A stretch of DNA of 64,000 nt from Halorubrum sodomense (GTDB taxonomy: Archaea; Halobacteriota; Halobacteria; Halobacteriales; Haloferacaceae). Below are positions 43,203 through 52,111 of this stretch, piece after piece; within the stretch, counting starts at the first letter, position 1; every line of letters starts with the position of its first letter. The notes below the pieces were generated by a model. That model had not been told where the DNA came from. It was given only the letters and a program-made list of their open reading frames with translations, and did not search any database. Location: contig NZ_FOYN01000005.1 in the NCBI RefSeq assembly GCF_900111935.1, positions 1 to 64,000 of the forward strand, in the 5' to 3' direction. A program made the position numbers and the translations under genes.

Positions 43203-44573
43203 ATGGACACCGCGAACTTCCTCTTCGTCTCGGCCGACGCGGCGCTCATCACGGACCTGGCGTGGCAGGTCCGCCGCGAGGGCCACGACGTGAAGTACTA
43301 CATCGAGGCCGAAAGCGATCAGGAGATCGGCGACGGGTTCGTCCCGAAGACGGACGACTGGCGCGCCGAGGTCGACTGGGCCGACGTGATAATCTTCGAC
43401 GACATCTGGGTCACGGGACCCGACCAGCGGGAGGGTCCCGGAACGAACGAGCGGGGTGACACCCCGCGAGTCGGATCGGATGTCGGCACCGGTGAACTCG
43501 CACGGGAACTCCGCGAGGACGGGCACGCGGTCGTCGGCGGGACGCCGAACACCGACCGGCTCGAGGAGGACCGCGGCTACGCGATGGAGGTCCTCGAAGC
43601 GCACGGCGTCAACACGGTCGAACACCACGTCTTCCACGAGTTCGACGCCGGCATCCGGCACGTCCAGGAGAACCCCGCGCCGTACGTGATCAAGCCGCTC
43701 GGGGAGGTCCAGAACGTCAAGCGCCTGCTGTACGTCGGCAACGAGGACGACGGCAGCGACGTGGTCGACGTGCTTCGGGCGTACGAGAAGGCGTGGGGGC
43801 ACCGGATGAAGGGCTTCCAGCTCCAGCGGAAAGTCGAGGGCGTCGAGGTCGCGGTCTGCGGCTTCTTCGACGGGAACGAGTTCGTCGATCGGGTGAACTT
43901 CAACTTCGAGCATAAGAAGCTGTTCCCGGGGAACATCGGCCCGTCGACCGGAGAGATGGGGACCTCGATGTTCTGGGCGGGAAAGAACAGGCTGTTCCAG
44001 GAGACGTTCGGCAAGATCGAGGGGTGGCTCGCCGACGAGGGGTACGTCGGGAGCATCGACATCAACTGTATCGTCAACGAGACCGGCATCTACCCGCTGG
44101 AGTTCACGCCGCGGTTCGGCTACCCGACCATCGCCCTCCAGGAGGAGTCGATCGAGTCGTCGACGGCCGAGTTCTTCTACGACCTCGCGCATGGGGACAA
44201 GCCCGAGCCGGACCTCCACGGCGGCTACCAGATCGCCGTGCGGGTCGTCCTGCCGCCGTTCCCGTTCGACGACGAGAAGACGTACGACGAGAACTCGCGG
44301 AACGCGGCGGTCGTCTTCCAGACCGACGACCGCGAGGGAATCCACCTGGAGGACACGAAGCAGGTCGACGGGCAGTGGCGCGTCGCCGGCGAGAGCGGGA
44401 TGCCGATCGTCGTCACCGGGAAGGGGGAGACGATGGGCGCGGCGCGCGAGCAGGCGTACGACCGGATCGACGACGTGGTCATGCCGAACCTGTACTACCG
44501 CGACGACATCGGCGAGCGCTGGGTCGACGGCGACGGCGACCGCCTCCAGGCGTGGGGGTACCTCGGACCGTGA
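43203..44573 (+). CDS. PurD-like ATP-grasp ligase paralogue
   Basis: 456 residues of the ATP-grasp superfamily, related to phosphoribosylamine-glycine ligase. The first 110 residues form a Rossmann-like start (FLFVSADAALITDLAWQVR). The ATP-grasp core runs about 120-330, with APYVIKPLGEVQNVKR as the ATP-binding strand and GSIDINCIVNETGIYPLEF as the metal ligand region. A C-terminal domain follows. It lacks the compact N-terminal pattern of true PurD and is not in a purine cluster, so a different amine-carboxylate ligation is likely. An acidic/Gly insert (about 75-95) is present. Probably not PurD itself. Confidence 0.72.
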   Translation: MDTANFLFVSADAALITDLAWQVRREGHDVKYYIEAESDQEIGDGFVPKTDDWRAEVDWADVIIFDDIWVTGPDQREGPGTNERGDTPRVGSDVGTGELARELREDGHAVVGGTPNTDRLEEDRGYAMEVLEAHGVNTVEHHVFHEFDAGIRHVQENPAPYVIKPLGEVQNVKRLLYVGNEDDGSDVVDVLRAYEKAWGHRMKGFQLQRKVEGVEVAVCGFFDGNEFVDRVNFNFEHKKLFPGNIGPSTGEMGTSMFWAGKNRLFQETFGKIEGWLADEGYVGSIDINCIVNETGIYPLEFTPRFGYPTIALQEESIESSTAEFFYDLAHGDKPEPDLHGGYQIAVRVVLPPFPFDDEKTYDENSRNAAVVFQTDDREGIHLEDTKQVDGQWRVAGESGMPIVVTGKGETMGAAREQAYDRIDDVVMPNLYYRDDIGERWVDGDGDRLQAWGYLGP

Positions 44574-44643
44574 CCGCCGGCCCGAGCGACGACTCCCGAC
44601 CCGCGTCGCCGGCCCGTCGGTGACGGACCTCGCCCTCCACGAC

Positions 44644-44650
44644 TTTTTAA
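44644..44650 (+). promoter_or_regulatory. TATA-like box of the aMBF1 gene
   Basis: TTTTTAA centred about 28 bp before the ATG at 44675. Confidence 0.45.
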
Positions 44651-44674
44651 CGACCCGGCCCCACTACTCGTGGT

Positions 44675-45232
44675 ATGCCGAAGTACTCGACGGGCGGCGG
44701 CGGCGGCGGCGACGACGGCGACGCGTGCGAGCTCTGTGGCCGCGAGACCACGGACCTCCGGAAGGCGACGGTCGCCGGCGCGAAGCTGCTCGTGTGTTCG
44801 AACTGCCGCCCCCACGACGACGCCGGCAACGCGCCGAGCGGCGGCGGCGGGTCGCGCGGCGGGAGCTCCGGTGGCAGCCCCGGCGGTGCCGGCGGCTCCG
44901 GCTCGGAGGCGACAGAGAGCCGGAACAAGGAGCTCGCCCGCAAGCAGGCGAAGATGTACGACTCCGCGACGGGGGACTCGAAGCGCTGGGAGGAGGAGGG
45001 AACGAGCTACGAGGCCGACCGGCTCCCGTACCTCGTCTCCGGCTACGGCGACGTCGTCACCGAGGCGCGACGGGACGCCGGGCTGACTATCGAGGAGGTC
45101 GCCGCCGAGCTGGAGGTCGACGAGGACGACCTGCTCGCGGTCGAGGACGGGCGCGCCGCGACCGCCAACGTGGGCGGGTCGGTCGTGCGAGCGCTCGAAG
45201 AGCGGTTCGGGATCGACGTCGTCGACGAGTGA
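44675..45232 (+). CDS. mbf1: Multiprotein bridging factor aMBF1 (TIGR00270)
   Basis: 185 residues. The N-terminal zinc ribbon has CELCGRET and then CSNCRPH. A long Gly/Ser-rich linker (about 55-85) joins it to a helix and the C-terminal Cro-type HTH (about 125-185, VTEARRDAGLTIEEVAAELE). aMBF1 bridges basal transcription machinery and the ribosome in archaea. The Gly-rich N-terminus (STGGGGGGDDGD) is unusual but consistent with composition drift. ATG 44675 is chosen with a TATA-like box at 44644-44650. Confidence 0.92.
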   Translation: MPKYSTGGGGGGDDGDACELCGRETTDLRKATVAGAKLLVCSNCRPHDDAGNAPSGGGGSRGGSSGGSPGGAGGSGSEATESRNKELARKQAKMYDSATGDSKRWEEEGTSYEADRLPYLVSGYGDVVTEARRDAGLTIEEVAAELEVDEDDLLAVEDGRAATANVGGSVVRALEERFGIDVVDE

Positions 45233-45296
45233 CCCGCGCCGTTTCCCCCGTCGCCGCGTCCAGTCCGCGGACCGAGCGGGACCTCCGGTGCCGGCG

Positions 45297-46499
45297 ATGA
45301 AGGCGATCAAGGACAGCGTCCACGGCCACGTCCGGCTCGGCGACGTCGCCGCCGAGCTGGTCGACACGCCGGCGTTCCAGCGGCTGCGACACATCAAGCA
45401 GCTGTCGACGGTCCGGCTCGTCTACCCCTCCGCGAACCACACGCGGTTCGAGCACAGCCTCGGCGTCTACCACCTCGCGGGCCGCGCGGTCGAGGGCCTC
45501 GGCGTCGACGACGACACCGCGGCGCACGTGCGCGCCGCGGCGATGCTCCACGACGTCGGCCACGGCCCGTACGGCCACCAGACCGAGGGGATCATCCGGC
45601 GCGCGACCGGGCGCGACCACGACGACGTGGGGTGGCTCCTCACCGACGCGGACCGCGAGGCCTGTCAGGTCCTCGAACGCAACGGCCTCGACCCCGAGCG
45701 CGTCGCCGGCCTCATCGACGGCGAGGGCGCGTTCGGCCCCCTCGTCTCGGGCGAGCTCGACGTCGACCGCATGGACTACCTCGTGCGCGACGCCCACCAC
45801 ACCGGCGTCCCGTACGGCACGGTCGACACCGGCCGGCTCGTCACCGAACTCCGACTGGTCGGCGGCGACGAGACGGGAGCCCCCGCCGATCTCGTCTTAG
45901 ACGAGGGGAACGTCGCCACCGCGGAGAGCCTGCTCGTCGCGCGGTCGCTGATGAACGCCGTCGTCTACCGTCACCACGTCTCCCGGGTCGCGGGCGCGAT
46001 GCTGGAGCGTGCCTGCGAGCGGTACCTCGACCGCACGGAGACCGACGTGGCGACGTTCCGCCGGATGGCGGACCACGACCTCCTCGTCGAGCTCCGGGAC
46101 CGCGTCCCGGCGCTCGGCGAGCGCATCGAGCGGCGCGACCTCTACAAGCGCGCCGTCTGGGCCGGGATCGACGAGGTGCCGGCCGGCACGGTCGACGCCG
46201 GACGCCCGGAGGAGCGGGCCGCCGAACGCGAGATCGCGGACGCGGCGGGGATCGACCGCGACGCGGTCCTCGTGGACATCCCCTCGCGTCCGGCGCTCAA
46301 GGAGTCCGGCTCCGCCGTCGTCGTCGACGGCGTCCCCCAGCGCCTGGAGGACGCCTCGGAGCTCGTGACCGGGCTCCGGGCCGCCGAGCGACGCCGCTGG
46401 ACGCTCGGGGTCTACTGCCCGGCCGAACACGTCGACGCCGTCGCGGGCGCGGCGCGGGAGGTCTTGGGGCTGCGCGCGACGGGGCGACTCTCTGTCTGA
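45297..46499 (+). CDS. HD-domain phosphohydrolase, paralogue 1
   Basis: 400 residues of the HD superfamily, dGTPase/YpgQ-like. SVHGHVRLGDVAAELVDTPAFQRLRHIK opens with the family start; HTRFEHSLGVYHLA carries the first His, and MLHDVGHGPYGHQTEG has the HD pair with metal ligands. A later Asp is in LDVDRMDYLVRDAHHTG. Such proteins hydrolyse nucleotides or phosphoesters; the substrate is unknown. ATG 45297 is preferred to GTG 45288. It is closely similar to the gene at 47109-48407, so the two are paralogues separated by a UspA gene. Confidence 0.85.
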   Translation: MKAIKDSVHGHVRLGDVAAELVDTPAFQRLRHIKQLSTVRLVYPSANHTRFEHSLGVYHLAGRAVEGLGVDDDTAAHVRAAAMLHDVGHGPYGHQTEGIIRRATGRDHDDVGWLLTDADREACQVLERNGLDPERVAGLIDGEGAFGPLVSGELDVDRMDYLVRDAHHTGVPYGTVDTGRLVTELRLVGGDETGAPADLVLDEGNVATAESLLVARSLMNAVVYRHHVSRVAGAMLERACERYLDRTETDVATFRRMADHDLLVELRDRVPALGERIERRDLYKRAVWAGIDEVPAGTVDAGRPEERAAEREIADAAGIDRDAVLVDIPSRPALKESGSAVVVDGVPQRLEDASELVTGLRAAERRRWTLGVYCPAEHVDAVAGAAREVLGLRATGRLSV

Positions 46500-46504
46500 G
46501 CACC

Positions 46505-46566
46505 GCGGTCGGTTTTTCACCAACCGTCGCACGTTGCGGTCGGCTTTTCACCGAGCGTCGCGCGTC
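46505..46566. repeat. 31-bp tandem duplication at a convergent gene end
   Basis: Two 31-bp units (46505-46535 and 46536-46566) match at 26 of 31 positions. Each contains GCGGTCGG, a T-rich run and TTTCACC, with weak hairpin potential. They fill the gap between the HD gene stop (46499) and the UspA stop (46573). The T-runs could terminate the HD transcript; the duplication suggests slippage. Confidence 0.75.
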
Positions 46567-46572
46567 GCCGCC

Positions 46573-46977
46573 TTACTCTCCGTCCGGCCCCGGAACCGCC
46601 AACACCGGGCGGTCCGCGTTCAACACGACCGTCTGCGTGGTGCTGCCGAAGACGGCCTTCCCCGCCGGGCTCCGCTTGCGACCCGAGACGCAGATGAGGT
46701 CGGCGTCGACCTCGTCCGCGGCCGCGATCAGCTCCTCGCCCGGATCGCCGCTGGCCTCGTAGTGAACGCAGTTCACGCCGGCCTCCTCCAGAATCTCGCG
46801 GGCGCGTCGGACGGTCCCGAGCTGGTGGACCGACGCCCCCTCCGGATTGTCCTGGAAGACGTGACAGAGGTGCGCAGTCACCTCGTTCGGCGCGTCCGGG
46901 AGGTCGGCGACGACCTCGGCCTGTGCGACCGCCCGCTTCTCGTCGTCGAGCCCGATACCGAGTAACACGTCGTACAT
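46573..46977 (-). CDS. Universal stress protein (UspA family)
   Basis: 134 residues, MYDVLLGIGLDDEKRAVAQ at the start. The C-terminal ATP-binding signature is SGRKRSPAGKAVFGSTTQT, close to the consensus G-x2-G-x9-G-S/T. It sits between two HD paralogues and is divergent from the second. The ATG at 46977 is preferred over 47004. Nucleotide binding by UspA next to HD nucleotide-type hydrolases may be a functional theme, but this is inference. Confidence 0.87.
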   Translation of the reverse strand: MYDVLLGIGLDDEKRAVAQAEVVADLPDAPNEVTAHLCHVFQDNPEGASVHQLGTVRRAREILEEAGVNCVHYEASGDPGEELIAAADEVDADLICVSGRKRSPAGKAVFGSTTQTVVLNADRPVLAVPGPDGE

Positions 46978-47080
46978 ACCCGGCGCTTCGGCGAGCCGGA
47001 ACATAAATCACCCCGCGAATTCACGGTCGGCGGAACCGGGTCGCGGCGGAGTCGACCTGCCGCGGTCGACACTCCCAGCC

Positions 47081-47086
47081 TTTTAT
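47081..47086 (+). promoter_or_regulatory. TATA-like box of HD paralogue 2
   Basis: TTTTAT centred about 25 bp before the ATG at 47109; predicts a leaderless transcript. Confidence 0.45.
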
Positions 47087-47108
47087 CGGTTGCCGCCGAA
47101 GGCGACGT

Positions 47109-48407
47109 ATGATCACGGTCAAGGACACCGTCCACGACCACATCGAGATCGACGGTGTCGCCGCGGACCTCGTCGACACCCCCGCCGTCCAGCGGCTCCG
47201 CCACGTCAAACAGCTCGGCACGGTCCAGCTCGTCTACCCCTCCGCGAACCACACGCGGTTCGAGCACAGCCTCGGCGTCTACCACCTCGCGAGCCGCGCG
47301 CTCGATCACCTCGGAATCGAGGGGAAACGCGCCGACCGTATCGAGGCCGCGGCGATGCTCCACGACGTCGGTCACGGCCCGTTCAGCCACAACCTCGAGT
47401 CGCTCACCCACCGGCGAACCGGGAAGTACCACGACGACGTCGACGAGTTACTCGCGACCGGCGCGGTCGGGGAGGTGCTTCGCGATCACGACCTCGATCC
47501 GGACCGGATCGCCGGGGTAGTCGCCGGCGAGGGCCCCTACGCCGGGCTCGTCTCGGGCGAGCTCGACGTCGACCGCATGGACTACCTCGTGCGCGACGCC
47601 TACCACACCGGCGTCCCGTACGGCACCATCGACACCGAGCGGTTCGTCCGCGAGCTGACGTTCGTCGAGCGCGACGCGGTCGCGGACGGCGACGGGGTCG
47701 GTGCGGACCGCGACGCTGCCGACGACGACTGGACCGGCCGCCACGGCCCGGAGCTCGTCTTGGACGAGGGGAACGTCCAGACCGCCGAGAGCCTGCTGCT
47801 CGCGCGCGCGCTAATGAACCCGGTCGTCTACACCCACCACGTCGCGCGCATCTCGAAGGCGATGCTGCGTCGGGCCGCGAGCGAGCTGCTCGACGCGACC
47901 GCGACGACGGCCGCCGACCTCCGCCGGATGGACGACCACGACTTCCTGGCCGCGATCCGCGACTGCCGGGCGACCGCCGAGCTCTCCCGCCGCTACGACC
48001 AGCGCGACCTCTACAAGCTGGCGGTGTGGGCCGAGTACGACGACGTCCCCGAGCGCGTCCACGAGGCGGACCACGCGGCCGAGACGGCGCTCGAACGCGA
48101 GATAGCGGCGGAGGCGGGCGTCGCCCGCGACCACGTGATCCTCGACGTGCCGGCCGAACCGACGATGCGCGAGTCGACGGCACGCGTCACCGTCAACGGC
48201 GAGATACGGCGCCTGGAGCGACAGTCCCCGCTCGTCTCGGCGCTCCGGACCGCCCAGCGAGACCAGTGGCGCCTCGGCGTGTACGCCCCGGCGCCCGCGA
48301 CCGAGCGAGTCGGGCGCGCCGCCGCCGACGTGCTCGGACTCGACCCCGACGGGCTCGTCAGCGAGGCCCGGAAGGCGATGCCGACGACGCTCGACGAGTT
48401 CGAGTAG
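47109..48407 (+). CDS. HD-domain phosphohydrolase, paralogue 2
   Basis: 432 residues, paralogous to the gene at 45297-46499. HTRFEHSLGVYHLA is shared exactly and the HD motif is MLHDVGHGPFSHNLE. LDVDRMDYLVRDAYHTGVPY also aligns. It carries an extra acidic segment (about residues 187-208) between the metal region and the C-terminal helical domain and a longer C-terminal tail (SEARKAMPTTLDEFE). Together the two probably arose by duplication and may differ in substrate. A TATA-like box at 47081-47086 supports ATG 47109. Confidence 0.86.
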   Translation: MITVKDTVHDHIEIDGVAADLVDTPAVQRLRHVKQLGTVQLVYPSANHTRFEHSLGVYHLASRALDHLGIEGKRADRIEAAAMLHDVGHGPFSHNLESLTHRRTGKYHDDVDELLATGAVGEVLRDHDLDPDRIAGVVAGEGPYAGLVSGELDVDRMDYLVRDAYHTGVPYGTIDTERFVRELTFVERDAVADGDGVGADRDAADDDWTGRHGPELVLDEGNVQTAESLLLARALMNPVVYTHHVARISKAMLRRAASELLDATATTAADLRRMDDHDFLAAIRDCRATAELSRRYDQRDLYKLAVWAEYDDVPERVHEADHAAETALEREIAAEAGVARDHVILDVPAEPTMRESTARVTVNGEIRRLERQSPLVSALRTAQRDQWRLGVYAPAPATERVGRAAADVLGLDPDGLVSEARKAMPTTLDEFE

Positions 48408-48445
48408 CGAACTCCGCGGCGCTCCACCGGCCCCTTCCCGTGACG

Positions 48446-48451
48446 TTTTAA
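48446..48451 (+). promoter_or_regulatory. TATA-like box of the amidohydrolase gene
   Basis: TTTTAA centred about 26 bp before the ATG at 48475. Confidence 0.45.
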
Positions 48452-48474
48452 CCCCGCGCTGGCGAGCCATCGGC

Positions 48475-49539
48475 ATGCATCTCGAGGGGACGGTTCTGGT
48501 CGGTCCCGACTTCGAGCCGGTCGAGGGCCGGGTCGTCGTCGCGGACGGCGAGATCGTCCGGATCGAAGAGACGGGGGTCGAGAGCGACGCGGTGATCCTC
48601 CCGGCGTTCGTCAACGCGCACACCCACATCGGCGACTCGATCGCCAAGGAGGCGGGCGAGGGGCTCTCGCTCGACGAGCTCGTCGCGCCGCCGGACGGGC
48701 TGAAACACCGCCTCCTCCGGGACGCGGACCGCGAGGAGAAGGTGGCCGCGATGGCGCGCACGCTGCGGTTCATGGAGGCGACGGGGACGGGCACCTTCTT
48801 GGAGTTCCGCGAGGGCGGCGTCGAGGGCGTCGCCGCGCTCCGCGACGCGCTCGCGGGCGAGGGGGTCGCGTTCGGCGAACGCGCGATCGAGTCGGTCGTC
48901 TTCGGCCGCGACGACCCCGACGTGCTCTCGGTCGCCGACGGGTACGGCGCCTCCGGCGCGCGCGACGCCGACTTCGGCGCGGTCCGGGCGGCGGCGCGCG
49001 CCGCCGACAAGCCCTTCGGGATCCACGCGGGCGAGCGCGACGCCGCCGACATCAATCCCGCGATGGACTTAGAGCCGGACTTCCTCGTCCACATGGTCCA
49101 CGCGGAGGGGATCCACCTCGAACGGCTCGAAGACCGCGGCACGCCCGTCGTCGTCTGCCCGCGTTCGAACCTCGTGACGAACGTCGGCGTGCCTCCGGTC
49201 CGCCGGCTGACCGAGCGGACGACCGTCGCGCTCGGCACCGACAACGTGATGACCGACTCGCCGTCGATGTTCCGCGAGATGGAGTTCGCGGCGAAGCTCT
49301 CCGACCTCCCGGCCCGAGAGATCCTGCGGATGGCGACGGTCAACGGGGCCGAGATCGCCGGGCTGAACCGCGGCGTGGTGCGGAAGGGGGCCGACGCCGA
49401 CCTGCTCGTCCTCGACGGCGACTCCGATAACCTCGCCGGCGCGCGCGACCTCGTCCGCGCGGTCGTCAGGCGCGCCGGCCACGCCGACGTCTCGCGGGTC
49501 GTGATCGGCGGCGAGCCCGTCGTCCCCCGCGACGGCTGA
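48475..49539 (+). CDS. Metal-dependent amidohydrolase (cytosine deaminase-like)
   Basis: 354 residues of the amidohydrolase superfamily. The first metal motif HTHIGD is in PAFVNAHTHIGDSIAKEAGE. A second His is in FGIHAGERD, the third region in MVHAEGIHLER and the catalytic Asp in ALGTDNVMTD. This fits deaminases/imidazolonepropionase-like enzymes acting on ring C-N bonds; substrate unknown. Length is normal. There is no nearby pathway gene to guide function. A TATA-like box at 48446-48451 fits a leaderless ATG. Confidence 0.83.
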   Translation: MHLEGTVLVGPDFEPVEGRVVVADGEIVRIEETGVESDAVILPAFVNAHTHIGDSIAKEAGEGLSLDELVAPPDGLKHRLLRDADREEKVAAMARTLRFMEATGTGTFLEFREGGVEGVAALRDALAGEGVAFGERAIESVVFGRDDPDVLSVADGYGASGARDADFGAVRAAARAADKPFGIHAGERDAADINPAMDLEPDFLVHMVHAEGIHLERLEDRGTPVVVCPRSNLVTNVGVPPVRRLTERTTVALGTDNVMTDSPSMFREMEFAAKLSDLPAREILRMATVNGAEIAGLNRGVVRKGADADLLVLDGDSDNLAGARDLVRAVVRRAGHADVSRVVIGGEPVVPRDG

Positions 49540-49617
49540 CGCCCGGCCGGTCCGGCGTCTCCGGGCGGGGGCTCCCCCGCCGACGGAGTGAAACGGCTCC
49601 CGCCCGTGTCCCTCCCT

Positions 49618-50073
49618 ATGACGACGCTCTCGCTGCTCGCCGGCCTCGCGTTGGGGCCGGTCGTCGGACTCGTCGCGACGCTCGCGATGGACGTGGTGAT
49701 GGCCCGGCTCCCGGAGGGAACGACCGCGCCGAAGGTGGCCGCCGGCGTGCTCACCGACACGCCCGTCGACGACGCGCCCGAGCGGCTGGCGACGTGGGTC
49801 CACTACGTCGCCGGCGGCGGCTCGGGGCTGCTGTTCGTCGGCCTCGTCGCAGCGACCGGGCGGGTCCTCGGGGCCGGGACCGCCGTCACGGTCGCCGTCG
49901 CCGGCGTCGCGCTGTTCGCGCTGATGGTCGGCTTCTTCGCGCTCGTCCCGCTGCCGCGCGCGTCCGGACTCCCGCGCCAGCGGCTCGGCCCGATACGGCG
50001 CGACTGGGCCGCGTCCGCGGCGGCGTACGTCGTCGTCGCCGCGGTCGTCGTCGCGGTCGCGACCGGGATCTGA
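49618..50073 (+). CDS. Four-helix membrane protein (151 aa), unknown
   Basis: 151 residues with about four hydrophobic helices: LSLLAGLALGPVVGLVATLA at the start, VHYVAGGGSGLLFVGLVAA in the middle, an AVAGVALFALMVGFFALVP helix and a C-terminal AAYVVVAAVVVAVATGI. The Gly/Ala-rich composition and short loops suggest a compact membrane protein with no transporter signature. ATG 49618 is chosen over 49588. Function unknown; the next gene is thymidine kinase, 82 bp downstream. Confidence 0.65.
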   Translation: MTTLSLLAGLALGPVVGLVATLAMDVVMARLPEGTTAPKVAAGVLTDTPVDDAPERLATWVHYVAGGGSGLLFVGLVAATGRVLGAGTAVTVAVAGVALFALMVGFFALVPLPRASGLPRQRLGPIRRDWAASAAAYVVVAAVVVAVATGI

Positions 50074-50155
50074 CGCGGCGCCGGCGGGCTCGACATCGCG
50101 CCCGTCGCGCCCCGGGAGAGAAACGGTTTAGTCGCTGGCTCCGGCCCGATACGGT

Positions 50156-50797
50156 ATGCATGCCATCACTCGATCCGGGTGGATCGAGGTCATTTCCGGG
50201 TCGATGTTCTCGGGCAAGACGGAGGAGCTCCTCCGCCGGCTCCGGCGCTCGGAGATCGCCGGCCAGTCGGTCGCCGTCTACACGCCCGCGATCGACGACC
50301 GCTACGGCGAGGCGACCATCGGGAGCCACGCCGGGCGGCAGTGGGAGGCGACCGTCGTCGACAACGAGGGCGACGGCCCCCTCGAGATCCTCGACGACGA
50401 CCCGGCCGAGGTCGTCGCCATCGACGAGGCGAACTTCTTCTCGGACGCCCTCATCGAGGTCTGTAACGCCCTCGCGGACCGCGGCAGCCGCGTGATCGTC
50501 TCTGGCACCGACCAGACGTTCCGCGGCGATCCGTTCGAGCCGCTCCCACAGCTCATGGCGACCGCCGAGTACGTCGACAAGCTCCAGGCCATCTGTTCGG
50601 TCTGCGGCGAGCCCGCCTCGCGGAACCAGCGGCTCATCGAGGGCGAGCCGGCTCACGTCGACGACCCGACGATCCTCGTCGGCGCCGAGGAGTCCTACGA
50701 GGCTCGCTGTCGCGACTGCCACGTCCTCCTGACCGGCGACCGCCCCGAGGGGGAGCGACCCTTCGAGAGCGCCGAGGCCGACTCCGCGAACGACTGA
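50156..50797 (+). CDS. tdk: Thymidine kinase (type II)
   Basis: 213 residues; phosphorylates thymidine with ATP in nucleotide salvage. The P-loop GSMFSGKTEELLRRLRR is at 15-31, DEANFF supplies the catalytic acid, and zinc is held by CSVCGEPAS and CRDCHVLL. The C-terminus is an acidic extension after residue 195. All family motifs are present. The gene is followed convergently by the REC-PAS regulator. Confidence 0.93.
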   Translation: MHAITRSGWIEVISGSMFSGKTEELLRRLRRSEIAGQSVAVYTPAIDDRYGEATIGSHAGRQWEATVVDNEGDGPLEILDDDPAEVVAIDEANFFSDALIEVCNALADRGSRVIVSGTDQTFRGDPFEPLPQLMATAEYVDKLQAICSVCGEPASRNQRLIEGEPAHVDDPTILVGAEESYEARCRDCHVLLTGDRPEGERPFESAEADSAND

Positions 50798-50857
50798 GCC
50801 GACCCCCGGGGGCGGCCGACCCGTCGGGAGTCGGCGGCGCCGTCGCGGGCCCCCGGC

Positions 50858-52039
50858 TCAGTCGGTCGAACGCGCCCGCCGGTAGGCCCACAGGTGACCC
50901 TCTCCGTCCGGCAGGTCGATCGGTCGGTACGTCAGGATAAGCGTTCCTCCGTTCGCGAGCGCGATCCGCTCGCCGTCGACCGGGCGTCGCCCCTCGACTA
51001 CCGCTTCGATCCGCTCGACGAACGCCTCGGGATCAGCGAACGACGCGCTCAGTTCGGCGGCGAGCGCCTCGCAGTCGCGGCCGGCGGCGGTCTCCGGGTC
51101 CCCCTCGACGTCGAACAGCTCGTACAGCCGCTCGTTCACCTGGAGGACCCGTCGGTCCGCGTCCTCGACGAGCATCCCCACCGGCAGCGCGTCGAGCGCG
51201 GTGGACAACACGGCGTTCGTCCGCTCGATCTCGCGTTTGCGCGCCGTCGCCTCAGTGACGTCTTCGAACTGCGAGAACACGCCGATCACCGCCCCGTCGG
51301 CGTCGGTCACGACCTGGTTGTGCCACGCGCAGCGGATCCGCTCGCCGTCGCTCCGGACGTTCTCGTTGACGCTCTGGAACCCGCCCCTGTTCGAGAGCAG
51401 GTCGCGTTCGAGCGCAGCGACGTGACGGCGCTCCGGCTCGGGGACGAACGGGAGCCACGTCCCGCTGAGCAGCTCCGACTCGGCGTACCCGAGGATCTCC
51501 TCGGCGGCCGGGTTCACCCGGACGATCCGGAACGCGTCGTCGTACTCGATCGTCCCCAGCGGCGACTGGTCGATGAACCGCGAGAGCCGCTCCTCGCTCT
51601 CGGCCAGCGCGACCCGCGACCGGTGCCGATCGACGGCGTTTCGCACTCGGTTCGCCAGCACCTCGTACTGGTCGTTACGGCCGCGCTTCTGGATGTAATC
51701 CGTCGCGCCCGCCGAGATGGCCTCGCTCGCGATCTCTTCGCTCCCCTTTCCGGTGAACAGCACGAAGGGGACCTCGATCCCCCGGTCGCGGACCCGCTGG
51801 AGGAGCGTCAGCCCGTCGGTCTCGCGCATCTCGTAGTCCGAGACGACGCAGTCGATCGGCCCCGTCTCCAGCGCGTCGAGCGCGGCGTCGACGTCCGTCT
51901 CGGACGTCACCTCGAACGCCTCGTCGATCCGTTCGAGGTAGGTCGCGGTCAGATCGAGGTAGGCGGGGTCGTCGTCGACGTGGAGGACGCGAACCGTCGA
52001 CGCGCCCTCCGACCTGTGGTCTGCGGGAGGCCCCGGCAT
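50858..52039 (-). CDS. Response regulator with two PAS domains, no kinase
   Basis: 393 residues. A receiver domain (about 15-130) has VLHVDDDPAYLDL, phospho-acceptor Asp in CVVSDYEMRETDG and Lys in FTGKGSEEI. Two PAS domains follow: one from about 150-270 with LGTIEYDDAFRIVRVN, the second from about 280-390 with DALPVGMLVEDADRR. It then stops, with no HisKA/HATPase part, although haloarchaeal REC-PAS proteins are often kinases. It may pass signals by protein contacts. ATG at 52039 is used. Confidence 0.88.
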   Translation of the reverse strand: MPGPPADHRSEGASTVRVLHVDDDPAYLDLTATYLERIDEAFEVTSETDVDAALDALETGPIDCVVSDYEMRETDGLTLLQRVRDRGIEVPFVLFTGKGSEEIASEAISAGATDYIQKRGRNDQYEVLANRVRNAVDRHRSRVALAESEERLSRFIDQSPLGTIEYDDAFRIVRVNPAAEEILGYAESELLSGTWLPFVPEPERRHVAALERDLLSNRGGFQSVNENVRSDGERIRCAWHNQVVTDADGAVIGVFSQFEDVTEATARKREIERTNAVLSTALDALPVGMLVEDADRRVLQVNERLYELFDVEGDPETAAGRDCEALAAELSASFADPEAFVERIEAVVEGRRPVDGERIALANGGTLILTYRPIDLPDGEGHLWAYRRARSTD

Positions 52040-52111
52040 GCGAACTCGTACCGGGACCCGTCGGATATACGTTCGGATCAGTCGGCTCGGCGGCGCGGGC
52101 GGGCTATCGGT

